This document shows, in pieces, positions 49,706 to 58,210 of a DNA stretch of 64,000 nt (position 1 is its first letter; each line of letters opens with the position of its first letter). The DNA lies in NCBI RefSeq assembly GCF_007559335.1, contig NZ_VMBG01000001.1, positions 1,550,001 to 1,614,000 on the forward strand. The letters run 5' to 3'. A program made the position numbers and the translations under genes. This stretch comes from Rariglobus hedericola. GTDB taxonomy: Bacteria; Verrucomicrobiota; Verrucomicrobiia; Opitutales; Opitutaceae. A model generated the notes under the pieces. The model was not told where the DNA came from, searched no databases, and worked only from the letters and a program-made list of their open reading frames with translations.

Positions 49706-51067
49706 TCAGACCGCATTCGCGTCGATGAAGGCGCGGATCGCGCCGGCATCGGCCTTCAAGAGGTGCTTCTTCAGCGGACGCTGCTTGAGCGCCTCCAAGC
49801 TCGGATCCTTCGGCTCCACGCCGATCGCGGAGATGATCGTGTCGGGGAACTTCGCCGGGCTCGCCGTGGCCAGCACGAGGCTAGGACGATCCTTGGACAA
49901 ATCAGCAAACGCACACGCCGTGTGCGGATCCACGACGTAACCATACTTCTGATACACGTCTTTGATGATGCTGGGAATCTGCGCATCACTGCAGCGCGAG
50001 GCGCTAAACGTGTCGCGGTCGAAGTTTTCGAATTTGTAGCCGCCGGTTTTTTTGAAGGTCTCCATGACCTCGCGAACCTTCGCGGAATCACGGCCGATGC
50101 TCAGATAAAGGAAGCGCTCAAAGTTGCTCGAAACCTGAATATCCATCGACGGCGCGAGCGAGGGCGCGACCGCCGACACGCGGTAATCGCCCGTCGTGAA
50201 CAGGCGGTAGAGAATGTCGTTCTGGTTGGTGGCGACTTTGAAGCTGTGGATCGGCACACCCATTTTCTGGAGCGTCCAACCGGCGAGCACGTTACCGAAA
50301 TTACCGGTCGGCACCACAAACTCGGTCTCGGCTCGCGTCGCAGCCGGAAGGCGCAGATAGGCGTAGAGATAGTAAACACACTGGGCCAAAACGCGGGCCA
50401 GATTGATGGAGTTCACCGCCGAGAGACGGTGGCGTGTGCGGAAATCCTGATCGGCAAACAGGTCCTTCAACGCGGCCTGCGCGTCGTCGAACGAGCCGTC
50501 GATCGCGAGGGCGTAAACGTTGTCCGCGCCGGTGCAGGCCATCTGGCGCTCCTGGAGCGGAGACGTGCGGCCGTCCGGGTAGAGAATAAAAATCGCGGTG
50601 CCGGGTTTGCCAAGCAGACCGTGGATCGCGGCCGAGCCGGTGTCGCCGGACGTGGCACCGAGAACGTTGATCGTCTGTCCGCGCGTGGCGCACTGGTGTT
50701 CGTAGAGATTGCCGAGGAGCTGGAGGGCGAAGTCTTTGAACGCGAGCGTGGGGCCATGAAAGAGTTCGAGGACGGAGGTGCGCTCATCGAGTTTGATGAT
50801 CGGCGCGATGCGCGGATCGGAGAACGTCGTGTAGCTCTTGGCGATGATCGCACGGAGGACGGACGGCTCGATGTCGGTTGCGAAGAGTTTTAAAAACTCA
50901 AAGCACAGCTCCGCGTAAGGCAGCGGTTCGAAGCGAGCCAGGTCAGCCGCGGAAAACTGCGGGAGTGTCTCGGGCAGGTAGAGGCCGCCGTCCGGCGCAA
51001 GGCCGGTGGCGACGGCGTCGGAGAAGCCGAGAGGAGGAGTTTGTCCGCGTGTGCTGACGAAGCGCAT
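49706..51067 (-). CDS. thrC: Threonine synthase
   Basis: 453 residues, of the longer type. MRFVSTRGQTPPLGFSDAVATGLAPDGGLYLPE begins the protein (in part shown), GPTLAFKDFALQLLGNL carries the PLP Lys, and VLGATSGDTGSAAIHGL the phosphate-binding loop. It converts O-phosphohomoserine to threonine. It is the last gene of the serA-plsY-hom-lysC-thrC run, 8 bp after lysC. No homoserine kinase gene is in this window, so the pathway's phosphorylation step must be encoded elsewhere. Confidence 0.94.
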   Translation of the reverse strand: MRFVSTRGQTPPLGFSDAVATGLAPDGGLYLPETLPQFSAADLARFEPLPYAELCFEFLKLFATDIEPSVLRAIIAKSYTTFSDPRIAPIIKLDERTSVLELFHGPTLAFKDFALQLLGNLYEHQCATRGQTINVLGATSGDTGSAAIHGLLGKPGTAIFILYPDGRTSPLQERQMACTGADNVYALAIDGSFDDAQAALKDLFADQDFRTRHRLSAVNSINLARVLAQCVYYLYAYLRLPAATRAETEFVVPTGNFGNVLAGWTLQKMGVPIHSFKVATNQNDILYRLFTTGDYRVSAVAPSLAPSMDIQVSSNFERFLYLSIGRDSAKVREVMETFKKTGGYKFENFDRDTFSASRCSDAQIPSIIKDVYQKYGYVVDPHTACAFADLSKDRPSLVLATASPAKFPDTIISAIGVEPKDPSLEALKQRPLKKHLLKADAGAIRAFIDANAV

Positions 51068-51075
51068 GCTCGGAA

Positions 51076-52293
51076 TCAGAGCTTCTCAAGTTCGAAGGCG
51101 GCGTGGGCGACGCGGGCGGCTTCCTCGGCCTTCGACTTGTCGATCACGACGGAGATTTTGATCTCGGAGGTGCTGATGAGCTCGATGTTGATCGAGGCAT
51201 CAGCGAGCGCCTGGAAGAGCGTGGCGGCGACGCCGGAGTGCGTCTTCATGCCAACGCCGACCACGGAGAGCTTGGCGATGTTTTCGTGGATCGCGACCTG
51301 GCCGCCACCGATGGCGTCGAGGACGGGCTCAAGAGTCTTCTGGGCCTTGGCGCTGTCGGTAAGAGGAACGGTAAAGGTGAGGTTCGCGATGCCGTTACGG
51401 CCCACGTTCTGCACGATCATGTCGACGATGATACTGGCGTCGGCGAGGGCACGGAAGACCTTCGCGGCGGAGCCGGGTTTATCAAGGATGTTGGAGACGA
51501 TGACCTTGGCCTGGTCCTTGTCGACGGCGACGCCGCGCACGACGACTTTTTCCATGTAGGCGATTTCCTGTTTCACGATGGTTCCTGGGTTGTAATTAAA
51601 TGAGGAGCGGACTTCGAAAACGACGCCATACTTGGCGGCGAATTCCACGGAGCGGGACTGCATGACCTTCGAGCCGGACGAGGCCAGCTCGAGCATTTCG
51701 TCGTAGGAGATTTCCTGGAGTTTCTTGGCATCTTTCACGACGCGGGGATCGGCGGTGTAAACGCCATCCACGTCGGTGTATATCTCGCACTTGTCGGCCT
51801 TGAGGGCGGCGGCGAGCGCGATGGCGGTGAGGTCGGAACCGCCGCGGCCGAGCGTGGTGATCTGACCCTCTTCGTTGATGCCCTGAAAGCCGGCGACGAT
51901 GACCACTTTGCCGGCCTTGAGGTCGGCCTCGATGGGCTTGGCGTTGATCGTTTTGATCTTGGCCTTGGTGTGAACTTTGTCGGTGAAGATACCGGCCTGC
52001 GCTCCGGTGTAGGATACCGCGTCGGCGCCGACGCCGTGCAGGGCCATCGCGGTGAGGGCGATGGTTTCCTGTTCGCCGACGGAGAGGAGCTGGTCCATCT
52101 CGCGCTCGCTGGGATTCGCGCAAAGCGCCTTGGCGCGGGCGATGAGTTCGTTGGTCACACCGGCGCGGGCGGAGACGACGATGACGAGCTCGTTGCCTTC
52201 GTCGCGGATCGCCTTGATGCGTTCGGCGACCTTGCGGATGCGTTCGACGTCACCAACCGAGGTGCCGCCATATTTTTGGACAATTCTGGCCAT
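51076..52293 (-). CDS. lysC: Aspartate kinase
   Basis: 405 residues. It opens MARIVQKYGGTSVGDVERI (KYGGTS signature), followed by VVVSARAGVTNELI, GFQGINEEGQITTLGRGGSD and YTDVDGVYTADPRVV. Two C-terminal ACT domains span about 265-405. This is the monofunctional lysine/threonine-feedback type, of 400-410 residues. It phosphorylates aspartate, the first step to lysine, threonine and methionine. In context, 20 bp after hom and 8 bp before thrC, it supplies threonine. An internal translation start for a small ACT subunit, as in Bacillus, was not assessed. Confidence 0.95.
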   Translation of the reverse strand: MARIVQKYGGTSVGDVERIRKVAERIKAIRDEGNELVIVVSARAGVTNELIARAKALCANPSEREMDQLLSVGEQETIALTAMALHGVGADAVSYTGAQAGIFTDKVHTKAKIKTINAKPIEADLKAGKVVIVAGFQGINEEGQITTLGRGGSDLTAIALAAALKADKCEIYTDVDGVYTADPRVVKDAKKLQEISYDEMLELASSGSKVMQSRSVEFAAKYGVVFEVRSSFNYNPGTIVKQEIAYMEKVVVRGVAVDKDQAKVIVSNILDKPGSAAKVFRALADASIIVDMIVQNVGRNGIANLTFTVPLTDSAKAQKTLEPVLDAIGGGQVAIHENIAKLSVVGVGMKTHSGVAATLFQALADASINIELISTSEIKISVVIDKSKAEEAARVAHAAFELEKL

Positions 52294-52313
52294 GGGTTTT
52301 TGGAAAGGAAAAA

Positions 52314-53621
52314 TCAGCCTGCGAAGTCGGCGATGCGGATGAGGACGGGTTCGCCGAGCACGCTGGAAAGTCGCTTGAGGCGGGAAACGGTGGCGCGGAT
52401 CGCCTTCTCGTTGGCCTGATGGGTCGTAAGGATGAGCGAGGCGGCGCCGGCCGTTTCGCTGGGGCGCTGCAACACGCTGCTGATGCTCACGTCGCAGCCG
52501 GCCGTGGCGCTGGCGATCTTGGCCAGCACGCCGGGCTCGTCCTTCACCTCAAGACGCAGGTAGTAACGACCGGTGATGCGTTGCAACGGCGTGAGCGACG
52601 CACGCGTCTCAACCGGCTCCGGCAGATGCGTGTTGCCGCGATTGAGCAGAATCACGGCGTCCGCGATGTCACTGATCACCGCGCTCGCGGTCGGATCCTG
52701 ACCGGCGCCACGGCCGATGTAGACGGTTTCACCCACGACGTCGCCGGTGACGGAGATGCCGTTGTAAACCTCGTTCACATTCGCGAGCACCTTGGTCTTC
52801 GGAATGAGTGTCGGATGGACGCGCACAAAAACTTCGCCGGTGTCGGCCTCGCGCGTGATGACCGCGAGCAGCTTGATCGCGTAGCCATTTTCACGGGCAA
52901 AAGAAAGGTCGGCCTGCGTGATCTGCGTGATGCCCTCGACGAGCATCTTCTCGGTGGGCACCCAGGTCCCGTGCGCGAGAAACGCGAGAATGGAGGCCTT
53001 GTGCGCGGTGTCCCAACCCTCGACATCGAGCGCCTCATCAGCCTCGGCGTAACCCAGTTCCTTGGCCTCTTTGAGGATCACCGGATACGACAAGCCCTCG
53101 CGCTCCATGCGCGTGAGAATGTAGTTACAGGTTCCGTTGAGGATGCCGTAGATGAGCTTGAAACGATTCGCGACCAGACCCTCGCGCAGGGCCTTGATGA
53201 TCGGGATGCCGCCGGCAACCGAGGCCTCGAAGAAAAAGTGTCCGCCGTGCTTGCGGGCGGCGGCGAAGATCTCGGGGCCGTGTTTACAAAGGAGCGCCTT
53301 GTTGGCGGAGACCACGGTCTTGCCGGCCTTGAGCGCGGCGATCGTGACCTGGCGGGCCAGCGTGGTGCCACCGATCAATTCGCACACGATGTGGATCGAG
53401 GGATCGGTCGCGATGGAAAGCGGATCAAGCGTGAGCGCGCCGGCCGAGACGCGCACGGTGCGCTTTTTCTTGAGATCGCGAACGGAGGCGCGCGCGAGGT
53501 TGAGCGTGACGCCGAGACGCGACTCAAGCGCGACGCGGTTGGAGTCGATGTGCTTCCACACGCCCTGACCGACAGTGCCGAGGCCGCAAATACCGATATT
53601 GATCGTGGAGAGAGTGCTCAT
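52314..53621 (-). CDS. hom: Homoserine dehydrogenase
   Basis: 435 residues. NIGICGLGTVGQGVWKHI is the NAD(P)-binding loop, VVSANKALLCKHG and GIPIIKALREGLVAN the catalytic core, and GYAEADEALDVEGWDTAHK carries the substrate Asp/Lys residues. A C-terminal ACT domain (about 350-430, with DEPGVLAKI) suggests feedback regulation by threonine. It reduces aspartate semialdehyde to homoserine. Its ATG overlaps the plsY stop by 4 bp. Confidence 0.95.
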   Translation of the reverse strand: MSTLSTINIGICGLGTVGQGVWKHIDSNRVALESRLGVTLNLARASVRDLKKKRTVRVSAGALTLDPLSIATDPSIHIVCELIGGTTLARQVTIAALKAGKTVVSANKALLCKHGPEIFAAARKHGGHFFFEASVAGGIPIIKALREGLVANRFKLIYGILNGTCNYILTRMEREGLSYPVILKEAKELGYAEADEALDVEGWDTAHKASILAFLAHGTWVPTEKMLVEGITQITQADLSFARENGYAIKLLAVITREADTGEVFVRVHPTLIPKTKVLANVNEVYNGISVTGDVVGETVYIGRGAGQDPTASAVISDIADAVILLNRGNTHLPEPVETRASLTPLQRITGRYYLRLEVKDEPGVLAKIASATAGCDVSISSVLQRPSETAGAASLILTTHQANEKAIRATVSRLKRLSSVLGEPVLIRIADFAG

Positions 53622-54334
53622 GATTGGGCGGGAGTGTCGGAGGAAACGACGGCGGATTTTTTAACGAAACGGTTTTCAGTGCCGCTCAGCAGGCGCTTGA
53701 TGTTGGCGCGGTGCAGAATGATCACGAAGGCGCCGATGACGGCGGCAAGAATCACGACGAGCGTGTGCTGCTTGAGAAAAAACGCGGCGACCGGCATGGC
53801 GATGGCCGCGAAGATCGAAGCGAGCGACACGTAACGTGAGGTGTAGAACGTCGCCAGCCACACCGCGAGGGCGATGAGCGTGACGACCGGCATCAGCACG
53901 ATGAAACCGCCGGCGGAGGTCGCGACACCCTTGCCACCTTTGAATCGCGTGAAACACGAGAAGCTGTGACCGAGAACGGCAAACAGCAGGCCCGTGACGG
54001 CGACCGGGATGACGAGATCGGGGGTAAGGACTTTGACGTTGGCGGTGAAGACGGTCCAACCCGCGGGGTCTTTCACCGAGGCAGCCGCCTGGTGTGCGGC
54101 CCATTTGGCGAGCAGCAACGGCCAGCCGGCAGCTAACGCGCCTTTCACTGCGTCGAGCGCGAAGACGGTGTTGCCCGCCTTCTTGCCAAGGACGCGTTTC
54201 ACATTGGTCGCACCGGGGCTCTTGCTCCCGTGCTCGAAGATGTTGATGCCATACGCGCGCGCCACGAGGTAGCCGAAGGGAATCGCTCCCAACAGATAAC
54301 CCGTGACGGCCGCGATGATGAGGGGGATCAACAT
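53618..54334 (-). CDS. plsY: Glycerol-3-phosphate acyltransferase PlsY
   Basis: 238 residues, about five transmembrane helices. The three conserved PlsY motifs are visible: GAIPFGYLVAR followed by EHGSKSPGATNVKRVLG (motif 1), GHSFSCFTRFKGGKGVATSAGG (motif 2, in parts) and ILHRANIKRLLSGTE (motif 3). The enzyme uses acyl-phosphate to make lysophosphatidic acid at the inner membrane. It carries an insert near residues 85-115 (AAHQAAASVKDPAG) that short PlsY proteins lack. It sits oddly within an amino-acid operon between serA and hom, coupled to hom. Confidence 0.93.
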   Translation of the reverse strand: MLIPLIIAAVTGYLLGAIPFGYLVARAYGINIFEHGSKSPGATNVKRVLGKKAGNTVFALDAVKGALAAGWPLLLAKWAAHQAAASVKDPAGWTVFTANVKVLTPDLVIPVAVTGLLFAVLGHSFSCFTRFKGGKGVATSAGGFIVLMPVVTLIALAVWLATFYTSRYVSLASIFAAIAMPVAAFFLKQHTLVVILAAVIGAFVIILHRANIKRLLSGTENRFVKKSAVVSSDTPAQS

Positions 54335-54382
54335 GAATCGAATTCGGCAAAGGCGCGTTGTCCCCAACGCGCCTTGCGCTCT

Positions 54383-55969
54383 TTAGAGCTGGATGAACTT
54401 GGCCTGCTTGATGGCCGGATTGTCCTTGAGCGCCTTGCGGGCGGCTTCACTCGGCTCGGTGTCCACGCGCACCACCATGTAAGCGGTGCTGCCGGGCGTG
54501 AGGCGCGAGAGGGACATGTCGGCGATGTTAACCTTGTCGTTGCCGAGCAGCATGCCGACGGCGCCGACCATACCGGGCTGGTCGATATTTTCGAGAACGA
54601 GGAGTTTACCCTCGGCGGCGACTTCGACCTCGCGGCCGTTGATGCCGACGATGCGGGGTTCGTTGGTCTTGCCGAGGATGGTGCCGGAGGCGCTGAACAC
54701 GGCACCGGTCAGATCAACTGCCTCGACGGTGATCAACTCCGAGTAGTCGCAGGATGCGCTGCTCTTAATGACCTGCGCGTCGATACCAAGGCGCTGGAGG
54801 ACGATGGGCGCGTTGACGGTGTTAACCGAGTCGCTGATCTGGCGGAGGTAGCCGCGCTGAATGGAACGGGTGATGGCGTTGGCATCGAGGTCCACGATCT
54901 TGCCGGCGTAGGTGATGCGCAGCGAAGCGATCTGCTTCGGAGCGATCTGCTGAACGAGCGTGCCGAGCTTGGTGCCGAGGTCGATGTAGGGCGCGAGGAG
55001 CTTGGCGGTGGCGGCATCAACCGAGGGAAGGTTGACGGCGTTGCGCACGGCGCCGCTCACGAGGAGGTCGGCGATCTGCTCGGCAACTTCGATGCCAACG
55101 GTCTCCTGCGCTTCGGCGGTGGAAGCGGCGATGTGAGGAGTGAGAATGATGTTCGGAGCGGAACGGAGTTCGCTATCCTTGGGAAGCGGCTCGGTCTCGT
55201 AAACGTCGAGACCGGCGGCGCCGACCTGGCCACTCTTGAGGGCGGCGACGAGGGCTTTTTCGTTAACGATACCGCCACGGGCGCAGTTGACGATGCGGAC
55301 GCCCTTCTTGCACTTCGCGAGGGCGGCCTCGTCGAGCATGTTGTTGGTCTCGTCCGTCAAGGGCATGTGAACCGTGATGTAATCCGAGCCGGCGAGAAGT
55401 GCGTCGAGCGTGACGGACTCGACCTGCATGGCGCTGGCGCGGGCGGGCGTCAGGTAGGGATCATAAGCGAGAACCTTCATGCCGAAAGCCTGCGCACGCT
55501 TGGCGACCTCGCTGCCGATGCGGCCGAGACCGATGATGCCGATGTTTTTGCGGAGCAGCTCGACGCCGCTGAGGGTCTTGCGATCCCAGTTGCCGGCCTT
55601 CATCGAGGCGGCGCCTTGGGCGATCGGACGGGCGCAGCAGAGAATATGCGTGAACGTGAGCTCGGCGGTCGAGATGGTGTTGCCGGCCGGGGTGTTCATG
55701 ACGATCACACCGCGCTCAGTGGCGGCATCGACATCGACGTTGTCCACGCCTACGCCGGCGCGGCCGACGACCTTCAGAAGAGGAGCGGCCTCGATGACGG
55801 CGCGGGAAACCTTGGTTTCCGAGCGCACGGCGATGGCATGCACGTCTTTGACAAGCTCAAGGACCTGCTCCGGAGTGGAGCCGTAAGCCTCAATGACTTC
55901 AAAGCCCGGCTGCTGACGCAGGTAGGCAACTCCCTTGGGTGAGATCTTGTCGGCGACGAGGATTTTCAT
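54383..55969 (-). CDS. serA: D-3-phosphoglycerate dehydrogenase (long form)
   Basis: 528 residues, the length of SerA with an allosteric intervening domain and an ACT domain. MKILVADKISPKGVAYL starts it, GRAGVGVDNVDVDAATERG, then the NAD site IIGLGRIGSEVAKRAQ, the catalytic ARGGIVNEKALV and LTPHIAASTAEAQ with the His, and the C-terminal ACT with LENIDQPGMVGAVG. It starts the serine pathway and is the likely first gene of the downstream run, 48 bp before plsY. A 25-bp perfect palindrome lies 109 bp upstream of its ATG. Confidence 0.95.
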   Translation of the reverse strand: MKILVADKISPKGVAYLRQQPGFEVIEAYGSTPEQVLELVKDVHAIAVRSETKVSRAVIEAAPLLKVVGRAGVGVDNVDVDAATERGVIVMNTPAGNTISTAELTFTHILCCARPIAQGAASMKAGNWDRKTLSGVELLRKNIGIIGLGRIGSEVAKRAQAFGMKVLAYDPYLTPARASAMQVESVTLDALLAGSDYITVHMPLTDETNNMLDEAALAKCKKGVRIVNCARGGIVNEKALVAALKSGQVGAAGLDVYETEPLPKDSELRSAPNIILTPHIAASTAEAQETVGIEVAEQIADLLVSGAVRNAVNLPSVDAATAKLLAPYIDLGTKLGTLVQQIAPKQIASLRITYAGKIVDLDANAITRSIQRGYLRQISDSVNTVNAPIVLQRLGIDAQVIKSSASCDYSELITVEAVDLTGAVFSASGTILGKTNEPRIVGINGREVEVAAEGKLLVLENIDQPGMVGAVGMLLGNDKVNIADMSLSRLTPGSTAYMVVRVDTEPSEAARKALKDNPAIKQAKFIQL

Positions 55970-56077
55970 GGGAAAATAGCCCGCAATCGAAGAGCCCCCC
56001 GCCCCGGCAAGCAAGGAAAAGGTTGCCCCCTCCCCTTTCCCCGCCGTATCGCCCGAAATCACCCTCGAACACGGCCC

Positions 56078-56102
56078 GTTTGTAACTTATTAAGTTACAA
56101 AC
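56078..56102. promoter_or_regulatory. 25-bp perfect palindrome between serA and the HD gene
   Basis: GTTTGTAACTTA (56078-56089), a central T, and its exact complement TAAGTTACAAAC (56091-56102). It lies 109 bp before the serA ATG (minus strand) and 115 bp before the HD gene ATG (plus strand). No U-run follows on either strand, and the A/T content is above its surroundings, so an operator is likelier than a terminator. Confidence 0.65.
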
Positions 56103-56217
56103 TGGTTTTCGAATACCTTCGGGCGACCTCGACCAACCTCGATCAATCTCAAATCAGGCAGATCCTCAGCCGAATCGAAACTCGCCAACGTTTGGGTCGC
56201 GCGGCATTCGTGCGGAC

Positions 56218-56814
56218 ATGTCTACGCATGCGCGGCTGGCGCAACAGATCCGGTTCATTATCGAGGTCGACAAACTCAAGGAGGTCTTCCGCCAAACGCT
56301 CCTCACCCAAAGCCGCCGCCAGGAAAATGATGCAGAACATTCCTGGCACTTGTGCCTGATGGTGATCGTGCTCGCCGAACACGCCAACTCACCCGAAATC
56401 GATGTCCTGCGCGTGCTTAAAATGCTCTTGATTCACGACATCGTCGAAATCGACGCCGGCGACACGTTTGCCTACGACACCGCCCGCATGGCCGACCAAC
56501 ATGAGCGCGAAGCCTTGGCCGCCGACCGGATTTTCGGGCTGTTACCCGCCGACCAAACGTCGGAGTTCCGCGGCTTATGGGACGAATTTGAAGCCAAGGA
56601 GACCGCCGAGGCCAAGTTCGCCACGGCCATCGACCGGTTTCAACCCGTGTTGCAAAACTGCCTGACCGAGGGCGCCGCATGGCGTCAGCATGGCGTGACC
56701 AGCGACCGGGTCATCGCTCGCAATCAGCACATCGCCGACGGCGCGGCCGATGTCTGGACCTACGCCGCCCAGATGATCGCCGACGCCGTTAAGGCCGGTC
56801 ACCTGCCCGCGTAA
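56218..56814 (+). CDS. HD-domain hydrolase (YfbR-like)
   Basis: 198 residues. Residues 30-50 contain RQENDAEHSWHLCLM (first metal His pair), then LIHDIVEIDAGDTFAYD (HD and downstream Asp). The pattern AEHSW-x-H ... HD-x-x-E-I-x-x-G-D is that of YfbR-type 5'-deoxynucleotidases and their close relatives, which dephosphorylate dNMPs. A dGTPase gene is convergent next door, so both act on deoxynucleotides perhaps. Start ATG 56218. Confidence 0.88.
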   Translation: MSTHARLAQQIRFIIEVDKLKEVFRQTLLTQSRRQENDAEHSWHLCLMVIVLAEHANSPEIDVLRVLKMLLIHDIVEIDAGDTFAYDTARMADQHEREALAADRIFGLLPADQTSEFRGLWDEFEAKETAEAKFATAIDRFQPVLQNCLTEGAAWRQHGVTSDRVIARNQHIADGAADVWTYAAQMIADAVKAGHLPA

Positions 56815-56892
56815 TTCAAAAAAACCGGTGCGCATCCGCATCGTGCACGGCCAACATCCGGCTCAGCCCAACTCACTTCGGTTCGACTCGGC

Positions 56893-58161
56893 TCAGCTCA
56901 AATCTCGAATCGACCCGAAGTCGGGATCGTTGAGTCGTTTGTAAGTCCGCACGATCAGCCCGTCGGTCAGGCCCGCGAGCCAGTCGCAGATGCGACGCGC
57001 TTTGCCGGCGACTTCCGTTTCCGCGTCGACCAACCGGCCAACGCGTGGCGGCAGGATGTTGATCACCCGCGCGCCTTTATCGACGTAGTTATTCCACGAC
57101 GACTCCCACAAACTGAAGAGAACCTTGCGGGCCTTGTGTTCGATTTGCTGGAGCTGCGGGCTCTCGAAAATAATGTCGTTGGCCATCCTCTTAAAGAACT
57201 TCGCCTCACGCATCGCCTCGGGCGCAATCACCAGATCGAAAGCATAACGGTGGGTCTTCGCCGCCATGAAATTATCACGCGGACGCAGACGGCACGCCGT
57301 GATGAAGCCGCCAATCTTGCTCGCGAAAACCGCCTCCAGTTTATCACCGCGGATCGCATTGATGAGCGTTTCGAGATGCCGCTGCTGCTCCGCATCGATG
57401 CCCTCCGACGCCGCCCAGCTTTCGATGCGATCAATGGTCAGAAACCCGGCTTTCACCCCATCAACGATGTCATTGAGTGAGTAGGCAGCATCGTCCGCCC
57501 AATCCATGATCTGGCATTCGACGCTCTTGAAACTGTTCAGCGCCTCGCCCTCGTGCAAAGCCGGCGGAATCGCCGCGCCGCCAAACACGAAATCGCGATA
57601 AGTTCCCTGCGGATCGTAGAGAAAATGATTCTGCGGCGACTCGGGAAACTCACTGTAGAGCTTCTTGTATTTGAGCACGCCATCGAGCAACGCACGCGTC
57701 GGCAGCATGCCGCGCACGCTGGACTCATTTTGATACATCGTCTCCGTAAGCAGGTGCAGCGTCTGCGCGTTGCCCTCGAAACCACCGTGCGGCTGCATCA
57801 ACTCCTGCAACGTGCGTTCGCCGGAATGCCCGAACGGCGGATGCCCCAGATCGTGCGAGAGACAGACCGCCTCGACCAGATCGCTATCAATGTAGAAATC
57901 CGGCGCCAGCGGTTCGCCGCGCGAGAGCAGATAGTTGCAGATCGAGCGGCCGATCTGCGCAACTTCCATCGAGTGCGTCAGCCGCGTGCGGTAGAAATCG
58001 TATTCGCCCGACAGAAAAACCTGCGTTTTCGACTGAAGTTTCCGAAAAGCGTGCGCGTGGATCACGCGATCACGGTCAATTTGGAACGCCGTGCGATAGT
58101 CGCTCTTACGCACGCCACCCCACGCCTCCTCGTCAAAAGAACTATAAAAACGATTCGTCAT
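56893..58161 (-). CDS. dgt: Deoxyguanosinetriphosphate triphosphohydrolase-like dNTPase
   Basis: 422 residues. HAHAFRKLQSKTQVFLSGEYDFYRTRLTHSMEVAQIGRSI (in part) is the N-terminal signature, with His in THSMEVAQ; VCLSHDLGHPPFGHSGE holds the HD pair. Later segments with YKKLYSEFP and DWADDAAYSLNDIVDG complete the catalytic set. The enzyme cleaves dNTPs to deoxynucleoside and triphosphate. Its length is that of the type 2-3 dNTPase rather than E. coli Dgt (505). It diverges from the peptidase gene across 49 bp that contain two dyads. Confidence 0.92.
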   Translation of the reverse strand: MTNRFYSSFDEEAWGGVRKSDYRTAFQIDRDRVIHAHAFRKLQSKTQVFLSGEYDFYRTRLTHSMEVAQIGRSICNYLLSRGEPLAPDFYIDSDLVEAVCLSHDLGHPPFGHSGERTLQELMQPHGGFEGNAQTLHLLTETMYQNESSVRGMLPTRALLDGVLKYKKLYSEFPESPQNHFLYDPQGTYRDFVFGGAAIPPALHEGEALNSFKSVECQIMDWADDAAYSLNDIVDGVKAGFLTIDRIESWAASEGIDAEQQRHLETLINAIRGDKLEAVFASKIGGFITACRLRPRDNFMAAKTHRYAFDLVIAPEAMREAKFFKRMANDIIFESPQLQQIEHKARKVLFSLWESSWNNYVDKGARVINILPPRVGRLVDAETEVAGKARRICDWLAGLTDGLIVRTYKRLNDPDFGSIRDLS

Positions 58162-58171
58162 GGTTTGAGAA

Positions 58172-58204
58172 TGGAAACGTTTTCCAAGTTTGGCAGTCTG
58201 CCAA
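58172..58204. promoter_or_regulatory. Two adjacent dyads in the dgt/peptidase divergent gap
   Basis: TGGAAA-CGT-TTTCCA (58172-58186) and TTGGCA-GTC-TGCCAA (58190-58204) each have perfect 6-bp arms with a 3-nt centre. The first resembles operators of LacI/GalR-type regulators. They fill most of the 49 bp between the two divergent start codons, so one or two regulators may control both genes. Confidence 0.6.
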
Positions 58205-58210
58205 TCCTAT

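Noticed and set aside
52419-53834. 471-codon plus-strand frame opposite hom and the end of plsY
   Set aside because: Antisense shadow; no recognisable domain, while hom is certain.
54230-55942. 570-codon open frame on the plus strand opposite serA and plsY
   Set aside because: It is the mirror of two certain genes; the translation is rich in Gly, Asp, Val and Arg without domain motifs, as expected from GC-rich antisense frames.
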